A program made the position numbers and the translations under genes. The notes below the pieces were generated by a model. That model was not told where the DNA came from and did not search any database. It worked only from the letters and a program-made list of their open reading frames with translations. This document shows, piece after piece, positions 33,997 to 41,640 of a DNA stretch of 64,000 nt; within the stretch, counting starts at the first letter, position 1; each line of letters starts with the position of its first letter. The stretch comes from Micromonospora craniellae (lineage in GTDB: Bacteria; Actinomycetota; Actinomycetes; Mycobacteriales; Micromonosporaceae), in contig NZ_CP061725.1 of NCBI RefSeq assembly GCF_014764405.1, forward strand, positions 2,232,001-2,296,000, given 5' to 3'.

Positions 33997-34395
33997 TTTG
34001 CCTTTTCCGCTTCGGTCGTATGTTTGCGACAAGTTGCGCGGCGGCCCGCCTGGGTCTGACCGCATCGGTGATGCTACGTCCGACGATCAGGATGTCCCAG
34101 TCTGGAATACCGAGGACGGGCAGGTGGCGCTGAAGCCGCCGGAGACCGCGACCAGGAGCCGGGACCAGCTACGAACGGCGCGCGCTCGGGCGAGTGGGTG
34201 GCCGGCACCGAAGCTGACGTCGATATTCGAGGTCTTGGTGAATCCGTCAACGCCTGCTTGTTCCATGTCCTGCACCCATCGCCGGGTGGCGTGGAGCGCG
34301 GGGAAATCGAGCAAAGTAGGAGTGCCGAGGCGGCGGCCCGCCTCCACTGCGGCCACGACGCTGGCAACTGTCGCTGGTCCGATCAGCCGGACGAC
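33977..34395 (-). pseudogene. Hexulose-6-phosphate synthase / ketogulonate-6-phosphate decarboxylase-like gene, frameshifted
   Basis: Reading right to left, one frame gives DVVRLIGPATVASVVAAVEA, then RLGTPTLLDF and LLVAVSGGFS. After a one-base loss near 34130 the next frame gives HLPVLGIPDWDILIVGRSI and a stop at 33977. That order (beta-strand, helix, GGxS, then IxGRSI phosphate loop) is characteristic of the OMPDC/HPS/KGPDC TIM-barrel family. The N-terminal third is missing, with an in-frame TGA just upstream. The gene overlaps the GNAT start by 20 bp. A sequencing error at the single frameshift cannot be excluded, but the missing N-terminus argues for true decay. Confidence 0.7.
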
Positions 34396-34453
34396 ATCCG
34401 TCCCTGGTGATCACTGTCCGCGTTGCTGGCCGCCGCATGGGCGAAGCTCAAGC

Positions 34454-35572
34454 TCACCCGAGAGTGAGGTGCAGCTCGGGTTGAATTTCAGTGGCGGCGT
34501 TGATCACTGTGTGGACGAGTGTTGGGGGGAGGCCGGCTGTCGCGGCCAGGCTGTCGGCGGTGGTCTGCTGGCGGTCGAGGAGTTCGGTGGCTTTGCCGAG
34601 TAGCGAGGGTTGTTCGCGGGGGCCGAGGTCGCCGGGTTCGGGGTAGCCCCACTGGGCGAGCAGGCTCATGCCGCGCCGGTAGGTGTGGTCGCGGTAGATG
34701 CCGAGGTCGCGGCCCCGGTAGACGAGGGCTTTGAGGCTGATGCCCCAGCGGCGTTTGAGTTCGTGGAGTCGTTCGAAGTCGAGGCGGGGTGGTAGTTCGT
34801 CGGCCAGGAGTGTGCTGGGGGCGAGGAACTCGGAGGCGAACGCGGTGGCCTCGCGTTCCAGGATCTGGCTGCCGGGCTCGGCGTCGTGGTGCAGGAGCAG
34901 GTGTCCGAGTTCGTGTGCGGCGTCCATCCGGGAGCGGGCCTTGTCGTTCTTGGCGGGGTTGAGGAAGACGAACGGTCGTTGGCCGTACCAGTGGGAGAAG
35001 GCGTCGACGCGTTCGGAGACCTCAGGTAGGGCGAGCACGATCACCCCGTGCGCCTCCAGGAGCCGCACGACGTGTGGCACCGGACCATCTGCGAGGCCGA
35101 ACGCCTCCCGTGCCGCGGCTGCGGCGGCGCGTACGTCCTCGGGTGTGGTCGGGTCGGGCAGGTCGAGGTGCGGCAGCCGCAGCGCGGGCAGCCGTAGCCG
35201 GCGGCCGATCACCTCGACCACCCGCCAGGCGACCTCCCCGAACGCCTCCGCCTGGTCCCGCTCGGCCTGGCTGGTCGTTCGCAGGCTACGGAAGTGCGCG
35301 TGGCCCGGGGTCGCGGGCGCCGGGAAGCCGGAGGCGAAGAACTCGACCGGCATCGACAGCGCCAACGCCAGCCGGGCCAGCACCGACGCCGACGGGCGGG
35401 CCTGTCCCAGCTCGTACTGGCTGACCGCCGCCGCAGTGACACCGACCTGCCGGGCCAGTTCGTTCTTGCGCATCCGCCGCCACCGCCGGGCCAGGCCGAG
35501 CGCGTGCGGTTCGAACGCCGCCACCGCGGCGGCTGCGGGCACCGGCGGCCTCGCTGCGCCGGTCACGCCCAT
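34454..35572 (-). CDS. XRE regulator fused to ImmA/IrrE metallopeptidase
   Basis: The 372-residue protein has an N-terminal XRE helix-turn-helix (about 30-85, NELARQVGVTAAAVSQYELG) and a C-terminal ImmA/IrrE-type zinc protease with HELGHLLLHHD near residue 225 and Glu in EREATAFASEFLAP. Such proteins cleave partner repressors or act as the regulator-antitoxin half of accessory modules in phages, ICEs and toxin-antitoxin loci. The start overlaps the upstream gene by 10 bp. The long upstream extension in the same frame is not translated on this reading. Confidence 0.88.
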   Translation of the reverse strand: MGVTGAARPPVPAAAAVAAFEPHALGLARRWRRMRKNELARQVGVTAAAVSQYELGQARPSASVLARLALALSMPVEFFASGFPAPATPGHAHFRSLRTTSQAERDQAEAFGEVAWRVVEVIGRRLRLPALRLPHLDLPDPTTPEDVRAAAAAAREAFGLADGPVPHVVRLLEAHGVIVLALPEVSERVDAFSHWYGQRPFVFLNPAKNDKARSRMDAAHELGHLLLHHDAEPGSQILEREATAFASEFLAPSTLLADELPPRLDFERLHELKRRWGISLKALVYRGRDLGIYRDHTYRRGMSLLAQWGYPEPGDLGPREQPSLLGKATELLDRQQTTADSLAATAGLPPTLVHTVINAATEIQPELHLTLG

Positions 35573-36264
35573 CGACCAACAGACCCACCAGCGGTACGGC
35601 CGTGGGCCGGGAAGGGCGGCAGAGACTCGATCGACAGCTCGGGGATCACCAGTTCGTCGTGCCGCTGCCCCGGCACACCCGCCGGGTCGCCGACCGCCGG
35701 CAGCGGTGTACCGACGGTGGTGGCGTCGCCGAACCAGAGCATCACCTCGAACCACGGCGAACCGCCGTCGCGGTTGTCGCGGGGCAGCCCGAGGTACGCG
35801 GTGGCCTCGCCGGTCGTGATGTCCCCGGTGTGCGCGACCCGCACATGGCGCTTCGGCGGCACGACACCGGAGAAAACGCCGGGGAACTGTTCCTCATCGT
35901 CGAACGCCAGCTGCCGGTCGCGGCTGTTCTCCACCGCCCCGCCGAGCCGGGCCTCGCTGCCCTCCCACCGGATCGACTCGATCCCACCCTGCAGGGAGTA
36001 CAGCCGCACCACATAGCCGGAGCACAGGATCTCCAGCGAGTTGTCCTCCACCCGGACCCGCACACCGTCGATCCCGTCGAAGGTGGCCTTGCCCAGATTC
36101 GTCAGGTTGCGCCACACGGTCGTACCGAAACTCATCGCGTCGTCACCGAGCTCCGGCTCGTGACGGTCGGCGGCACGCCGGTACACCTGCCGGACCAACC
36201 CGCCCAACGGCTCCAGCACGCCTCGCTCGTCCAGCACCGCCACCGCGTCGCCCAGCAACCCCAT
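35563..36264 (-). CDS. Hypothetical protein paired with the XRE-ImmA/IrrE gene
   Basis: The 233-residue protein starts at MGLLGDAVAVLDERGVLEPL. It is soluble, with alternating beta-strands (VRVRVEDNSLEILCSGYVVRLY) and no Cys cluster or catalytic motif that I recognise. The downstream protease gene overlaps it by 10 bp, so the two should be made together. By analogy with other ImmA pairs it could be the substrate, a toxin or a DNA-binding partner; this is inference. Confidence 0.7.
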   Translation of the reverse strand: MGLLGDAVAVLDERGVLEPLGGLVRQVYRRAADRHEPELGDDAMSFGTTVWRNLTNLGKATFDGIDGVRVRVEDNSLEILCSGYVVRLYSLQGGIESIRWEGSEARLGGAVENSRDRQLAFDDEEQFPGVFSGVVPPKRHVRVAHTGDITTGEATAYLGLPRDNRDGGSPWFEVMLWFGDATTVGTPLPAVGDPAGVPGQRHDELVIPELSIESLPPFPAHGRTAGGSVGRWA

Positions 36265-36305
36265 GCCGGAAAACCTAGCCCATCCCCCTGATGATGTTGC
36301 CGAAA

Positions 36306-36755
36306 TCAAGCGGCCGACACGCCACCGACCCGAGCCGGACCCGCCAACACGGTCGACGGCACCCGACCGATCACCGCCGTCGCCGAGTGTCCGATCGCCC
36401 GTGCCGGGTTGATCGCGGCCCTGACGGCGGTGTGCCAATCGGCGAACCGCCGGCGTGGTAGGCGGCCATTCGACCAACCGGCGACCACCGCCACCCCACG
36501 AGGTGCCAGCGCCGCACGTGCTCCGGACGCCGCCGGTACGCGTCGGCGGCTGAGCTGCTGGGCGCGGTGGGCGGCGCGTACTGGTGGGCACGGGTAGTGC
36601 TGCCCGGCGCAGAGCAGGCTCACACAGCGGGTCGGCCGGTCCGGCTGGGGCTGGTGGGCGGCGATGACGCTGGCGGCCGTCCGCCACAGCAGCACGTCGG
36701 TGACGTCCTCCGGGAGGTCACGATGCGGAGGGCGGGTGCTGTTCACGGCGGTCAT
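36306..36755 (-). CDS. Small hypothetical protein
   Basis: The 149-residue protein starts from an ATG with GAGGAG six bases upstream. The N-terminal half contains CVSLLCAGQHYPCPPVRAAHRA, with three Cys and two His spaced like a small zinc site; the C-terminal half is Arg/Ala-rich. Similar small Cys-containing proteins occur on actinomycete integrative elements, but I do not recognise a named family. It lies 41 bp upstream of the hypothetical/ImmA pair and is probably co-transcribed. Confidence 0.6.
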   Translation of the reverse strand: MTAVNSTRPPHRDLPEDVTDVLLWRTAASVIAAHQPQPDRPTRCVSLLCAGQHYPCPPVRAAHRAQQLSRRRVPAASGARAALAPRGVAVVAGWSNGRLPRRRFADWHTAVRAAINPARAIGHSATAVIGRVPSTVLAGPARVGGVSAA

Positions 36756-36923
36756 GGTCGGTCTCCTCGCGTCGACGGCGCAGCGTGGCCGCCGCCGATG
36801 GCCGCACCGATGTGGCTGCGGCCAGGTCCGGCGTCGACCGGTGACCATCGACGCTCACCTCTCGCAGGAGGTCAAGTCGCCCAGAACGCCCAGCCCGACG
36901 CCGTCGCCCCCACTCTCCAATCG

Positions 36924-37261
36924 AGGTCTGTCAGACCTGGCGAACACTTCCCGATCTGACACCGCTCTGACAGCACCCTCCGCGACGGCACCTATCCGCT
37001 CGAATCCCCCAGGACGGCCTCTAGCACATCACTCTCACAGAAAGTCGATCTGCATGTTCGATGATCGACTATGCAATCTCCCGACTGAGCTGCTCTGTCA
37101 GTTCGCATGGCGGTCTGTGTTGCCATCCCGTCGGGCGTCACGTCGGCTCTGACAGACGCTCACCATCCTCTGACAGCCACTGGTGGACCGCCTCGCATTC
37201 GCGGCGCCACCGCCGGGCGCCGCCTCCGGGCTGTGACAGACGCGCACCGCGTCTGTCACAG
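36924..37261. repeat. Cluster of CTGACAG/CTGTCAG words and palindromes
   Basis: Copies occur within AGGTCTGTCAGACCT (36924-36938, a 7-bp palindrome), CTCTGACAG (36965), CTCTGTCAG (37093), CTCTGACAG (37147 and 37168), and the GTGACAGACG/CGTCTGTCAC arms at 37231-37261. They lie in both orientations in non-coding DNA upstream of the small gene at 36306-36755. This resembles operators for a dimeric repressor or an iteron-like replication region; the sequence does not decide. Confidence 0.55.
37231..37261. promoter_or_regulatory. Perfect 14-bp inverted repeat
   Basis: The arms CTGTGACAGACGCG and CGCGTCTGTCACAG are exact complements separated by CAC. The outer part repeats the CTGACAG-like word of the neighbouring cluster. 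The near-continuous palindrome fits a high-affinity dimer-binding site or a cruciform. No T-run follows, so it is not a classical terminator. Confidence 0.6.
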
Positions 37262-37803
37262 GTTGTCCAAGGCCACAAGGTCTGGCACAGGACCGCTGAC
37301 ACCGCGATGACGCAGGCGCAGCGTCGGAGCGTCGCTGCGGCCGGCGGAAGAGTCCGTCCTCTGCCACGTTGGCACGGGTCACCCGCGGTCGTGACGTACC
37401 ACGGGGCGCGGCCGTCGCGGCTGGCTGTCGTCGCGGCCACTCATGGCTGGACGCTTCTTCCCGTGGCGGCGTCGCGGATGGCCGCCCTACGGCTGGCCGG
37501 CACTGGCGCACCCTCCGGCGATATGTGTCATCAGCCAACGCCGACTGGCGTGGCCCACCGGCCACGCCGGCCTACGACACGCGGCCGGCGCCGGCCTGGC
37601 TACGTGCCGCCGCGGTGAGTGGCCGACACCGTCGAGTTGGCCACCACCACGGTGGCCACGACGCAGCCCAGGACGGCCACGGCAGCCATCGCGATGACAT
37701 GGCCACTATGGCAGTGGAGATGGCCAGCACCGGCCCGACCACCGTGACCACGGCACGCGACCAGACACGGTCACCGTGGAGTGTCCGTTCTCAATCAACC
37801 TGC

Positions 37804-39210
37804 GGGACTGTAAAAACAACGGTGTAACTCCGATCAAGGGAGTAGCACTTGATGACGATCACGACCGATGCGGTGGACACTGCCGCTGTGCCCGGTGACG
37901 AGAAGGCCAAGCGGCCGCGTACGAAGACGACGCCAGGGGGTGTCGACCCGGCGCTGGTGTCACAGCTGGTGACCCAGGCTCGTGAGCAGGGGCTGCAGCT
38001 GTCCGGTGAGGGTGGGCTGCTGCAGCAGCTGACGAAGATCGTGCTGGAGTCGGCCCTCGATGGTGAGATCACCGACCACCTCGGCTACGACAAACACGAC
38101 CAGGCCGGCGCGAACTCCGGCAACTCCCGCAACGGCAACCGGTCCAAGACGGTGCTCACCGATGTCGGGCCGGTGCAGATCGACGTGCCACGCGATCGAG
38201 CGGGCTCGTTCGAACCGGCCATCGTCAAGAAGCGTCAGCGCAGGTTGTCCGGGGTGGAGGACCTGGTGCTGTCGCTGTCGGCGAAGGGCCTGACCACCGG
38301 CGAGATCTCCGCGCATCTGGCCGAGGTCTACGGCGCCGAGGTCTCCCGCCAGACGATCTCCACCATCACCGACAAGGTGATGGACGGTATGACCGAGTGG
38401 CAGAACCGGCCCCTCGATCCGGTCTACCCGGTGGTCTTCCTCGACGCCATCAACGTCAAGATCAGGGACGGGAAGGTCGCCAACCGGCCGATCTACGTCG
38501 CTCTCGCGGTCACCGCCGACGGCCACCGAGACATCCTCGGCCTGTGGGCCGGCGACGGCGGGGAGGGCGCCAAGTTCTGGCTGCAGATCTGCACCGAACT
38601 GAAGAACCGGGGCGTCGACGACGTGCTCATGGCCGTCTGTGACGGACTGACCGGCCTGCCGGATGCCATCGGAGAGGTCTGGCCCCGCACCGTGGTCCAG
38701 ACCTGCGTGGTGCACCTGCTCAGGAACTCGTTCCGCTACGCGGCCCGCCAGCACTGGGACGCGATTGCCAAGGCACTCAAACCGGTCTACACCGCACCGA
38801 CCGAGGCCGCCGCTACCGAACGATTCCTCGAGTTCGCCGAGGCATGGAGCAGCCGCTACCCGGCGATCGTGAAGCTGTGGGAGAACGCCTGGGCCGAGTT
38901 CGTGCCGTTCCTGGCCTTCGACGCCGAGATCCGCCGGATCATCTGCTCCACCAACGCCATCGAAAGCGTCAACGCCCGCATCCGCCGCGCCGTCCGCGCC
39001 CGCGGACACTTCCCCAACGAGCAAGCCGCCCTCAAGTGCGTCTACCTCGCGGTGATGAGCCTCGACCCGACCGGGCAAGGCCGCAAACGCTGGGCCACCC
39101 GCTGGAAGAGCGCACTCAACGCCTTCGACATCACCTTCGACGGACGCCTGTCCGCCGGCCGCAAGTAGAAGATCAACCAACCCCAGTTACACCGTTAACT
39201 TGACAGACCC
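37804..39210 (+). mobile_element. IS256-family element, copy 2 (1,407 bp)
   Basis: It has the same length and ends as the copy at 7761-9167. The only difference I noticed is one base before the transposase ATG. The flanks are CAACCTGC on the left and ACCGAAGG on the right, so there is no target duplication. That suggests a deletion or recombination next to the element after insertion, immediately upstream of the defence operon. Confidence 0.93.
37852..39168 (+). CDS. IS256-family transposase, second copy
   Basis: The protein is identical to that of the copy at 7809-9125 (438 residues, catalytic FLDAINVKI and STNAIESVNAR blocks). The base just upstream turns CTG into TTG in this copy, creating a possible alternative start one codon earlier. 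Being intact and duplicated, it can mobilise or recombine the 30 kb between the two copies. Confidence 0.95.
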   Translation: MTITTDAVDTAAVPGDEKAKRPRTKTTPGGVDPALVSQLVTQAREQGLQLSGEGGLLQQLTKIVLESALDGEITDHLGYDKHDQAGANSGNSRNGNRSKTVLTDVGPVQIDVPRDRAGSFEPAIVKKRQRRLSGVEDLVLSLSAKGLTTGEISAHLAEVYGAEVSRQTISTITDKVMDGMTEWQNRPLDPVYPVVFLDAINVKIRDGKVANRPIYVALAVTADGHRDILGLWAGDGGEGAKFWLQICTELKNRGVDDVLMAVCDGLTGLPDAIGEVWPRTVVQTCVVHLLRNSFRYAARQHWDAIAKALKPVYTAPTEAAATERFLEFAEAWSSRYPAIVKLWENAWAEFVPFLAFDAEIRRIICSTNAIESVNARIRRAVRARGHFPNEQAALKCVYLAVMSLDPTGQGRKRWATRWKSALNAFDITFDGRLSAGRK

Positions 39211-39489
39211 ACCGAAGGCACCCGTATCAAGCTGAGGTGCCTGACCAAATGCTGACCGAGACCCAATCCAGCCTCTTCACTCTCACCCAGAAACAGTCAT
39301 AACGGGACGGATCGCCCTATCGAAGCCATCGTTCCACACCAGGTCAGGCCACGCTTGATGGCGAGCGGCAGGTCGGAGCCCCGCCGGCGCGAACTCGTCG
39401 GGCCGGGCCGATAGGTTATGACGCACGGCCCGCACGCCCCTCAGTACGGCGTGGGTGTGGTCCTTTGTTCGTGACGCTGACTTGATGAG

Positions 39490-41640
39490 ATGATGGACTT
39501 GACCGACTTCGTGACCCCTACTGCAACCCGCGAGCAGAAGGTGCCGACCGAGACCGACGCCGGCTCGGTGGTGCATCACCTCGACGAGGGCTACCTTGTT
39601 GACTTTCTCACGAACGAGCCGGTGAAGGACAACGGCAAGGAGCGGGTGCGGCAGCGGATCCTGCGGGTGCTCTTCCACGAGTACCAGGTGGCCCCGGAGG
39701 ACATGGCGCGCGACTTTCCGGTCAAGGTTGGCCTGGATGGCAAGACCAGGAACAAGAAGGCCGATATCGCCGTCTTCGCCCCCGGCACCGACCACACCGA
39801 GGCCAACCTGCGCCGCGTGGTTGTGTGCAAGCAGGAGCCGAAGCGCGGCAAGAACGTCGTCAAGCTGCGTGACCTTGACCAGATGAAGACCGAGCAGGCC
39901 GAACTCGAAGCACTGCTGGGCGCCGAGGATTTCCCCGAACGGCGTTATGGCATGTGGACCGACAATGTTGACTTCTTCTTCATCGAGAAGGAGTCGGGCC
40001 GCTTCGGCGCCACCTACCACCAGCGCGCCGACTGGCCGCTGGCAGACGGCACCGTCGGCTCCGGCCAGGTTGCCTCCGCGCAGCAGTTGCGCCGCGCTGA
40101 GCCCGAAATGCTCAAGGTCACCTTCCGGCGCTGCCACAACTACATCCACGGTAACGAGGGCATGCCGAAGGACGCTGCGTTCTGGCAGTTCCTCTACCTG
40201 CTCTTCGCGAAGATGTATGACGAGCGTGCCGCGCGTGACGGCAGTACACGGCGCTTCTACACGACGATGACAGAGCCGTACGAGAAGGAGGGTCGCGCCG
40301 CGATCCAGGCTCGGATCCTCGACCTCTTCGAGGACGTCAAGAAGCAGTACGCCGCCTCGGGACTGTTCACCGACCACGACCAGATAACCCTGTCGGAGCG
40401 GGCGTTAGCCTTCATCGTTAGCGAGTTGGCTCCCTATGACCTAGGCCGCACCGACATCGACGCCAAGGGACTGGCCTACCAGGAGCTGGTCGGCACCAAC
40501 CTGCGTGGCGACCGCGGGCAATACTTCACCCCGCGCGGCGCGGTGAAGCTGATGATCGAAGTTCTCGACCCACAAGAGGACGAGACCGTCCTCGACCCGA
40601 CCTGCGGCACTGGCGGGTTTCTGCACGCCACCCTGACCCACCTTCATCACAAGATGCAGGACGAGGATGGCACGCGTGGGTTGCCTGATTCTCCGGAGCA
40701 GAGCGAGCGCTATCGCGATCGATTGCGCAAGTATGCCGACCAGCACCTCTTCGGCGCCGACTTCGACCCGTTTCTCGTCAGGGCGACGTCGATGAACATC
40801 ATGACCCTGGCCGATACCCCCGGCAACGTCTTCCACATGGACTCTCTCGCCTTCCCGAAGGGCCATCTCTCCGGTGTCGCCGAGGCGAGCAAACGGATCC
40901 CGCTGGCGAAGGGCAACGCCCCGGGCGTGGTCGACGTGCTACTGACCAACCCGCCGTTCGGCGCCGACATCCCGGTCAGCGACGAGTCGGTGCTCGGCGA
41001 CTTCCGCGAAGGTGTGGCAAAGTCGTGGTCGCGCGACAAGGAGACCGGCGAGCTGCGCGAGAGCGCAAACCTCCGGGGCGCGCTGGCCCCCGAGCAGCTC
41101 TTTGTGCAGCGCGCCATTGAGTGGATCAAGCCCGGCGGCCGGCTCGGCATCGTTTTACCCAACGGCATCCTCTCCAACCCAGGCCCGGCCGACGAGGGCA
41201 TCCGCCGCTTCATCCTGCGGGAGTGCTGGGTGTTGGCCAGCATCGAACTGCCGGTGGAGACGTTCATCGTCGACGCCAACGTCAACATCCTCACGACGCT
41301 GCTCTTCCTCAAGCGCAAGACCGACAAAGAGAAAACCGCCGAAGAGCTCGGCAACGCGATCTCCTACCCGGTCTTCATGGCGGTCGCGGAGAAGGTCGGC
41401 GTCGACCGCCGCGGCAACGAGCTCTACAAGCGCGCCCCCAACGGCGACCTCATCATGGAGACCTTCGAGGAGACCGAGTACATCACCATCTCCAGCGTCC
41501 CCCGCACCCGCGTGGTGAAGCGCAGCCGCCCGGTCATCGACAACGACCTGCCGCTGATCGCGGAGAAGTACCGGGAGTTCCGCAAGCACCATCCCATCCC
41601 CGGCTTCGACCCACGCGCCGGCAAGGGGGCGGGAGAGTGA
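39490..41640 (+). CDS. mad2: Type I-like N6-adenine DNA methyltransferase (HsdM/MAD2-like)
   Basis: The 716-residue protein has an N-terminal helical and type-I-associated domain, then an N6-MTase core: SAM motif I DPTCGTGGFL (near residue 370) and catalytic NPPFG (near 487). It also has the EQLFVQRAIEWIKPGGRLGI segment typical of HsdM. It would methylate adenine in host DNA so that the system spares self. It is the first of five overlapping genes; the next gene starts inside its stop (GTGA). Its place with a protein kinase and a HerA-type ATPase matches MAD2 of the methylation-associated defence system rather than a plain type I operon, which would carry hsdR. Confidence 0.85.
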   Translation: MMDLTDFVTPTATREQKVPTETDAGSVVHHLDEGYLVDFLTNEPVKDNGKERVRQRILRVLFHEYQVAPEDMARDFPVKVGLDGKTRNKKADIAVFAPGTDHTEANLRRVVVCKQEPKRGKNVVKLRDLDQMKTEQAELEALLGAEDFPERRYGMWTDNVDFFFIEKESGRFGATYHQRADWPLADGTVGSGQVASAQQLRRAEPEMLKVTFRRCHNYIHGNEGMPKDAAFWQFLYLLFAKMYDERAARDGSTRRFYTTMTEPYEKEGRAAIQARILDLFEDVKKQYAASGLFTDHDQITLSERALAFIVSELAPYDLGRTDIDAKGLAYQELVGTNLRGDRGQYFTPRGAVKLMIEVLDPQEDETVLDPTCGTGGFLHATLTHLHHKMQDEDGTRGLPDSPEQSERYRDRLRKYADQHLFGADFDPFLVRATSMNIMTLADTPGNVFHMDSLAFPKGHLSGVAEASKRIPLAKGNAPGVVDVLLTNPPFGADIPVSDESVLGDFREGVAKSWSRDKETGELRESANLRGALAPEQLFVQRAIEWIKPGGRLGIVLPNGILSNPGPADEGIRRFILRECWVLASIELPVETFIVDANVNILTTLLFLKRKTDKEKTAEELGNAISYPVFMAVAEKVGVDRRGNELYKRAPNGDLIMETFEETEYITISSVPRTRVVKRSRPVIDNDLPLIAEKYREFRKHHPIPGFDPRAGKGAGE

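Larger units (their letters stand above)
36756..37803. other. 1-kb non-coding region with repeated CTGACAG motifs
   Basis: I see no gene with a ribosome-binding site or a recognisable motif; long open frames on both strands reflect GC content. The left half holds clustered CTGACAG/CTGTCAG words and two palindromes, listed separately. The right part (37430-37770) is rich in TGGCCAC words without clear periodicity. The left end of IS256 copy 2 closes the region. Confidence 0.45.

Noticed and set aside
36924..37261. CRISPR array interpretation of the CTGACAG repeats
   Set aside because: Words are 7-9 bp, in both orientations and unevenly spaced, with no constant spacer length and no cas genes.
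37098..37827. Open frames of 84-185 codons on both strands in the repeat-rich gap
   Set aside because: Arg/Pro/Ala-rich with no start signals; open only because of GC content.
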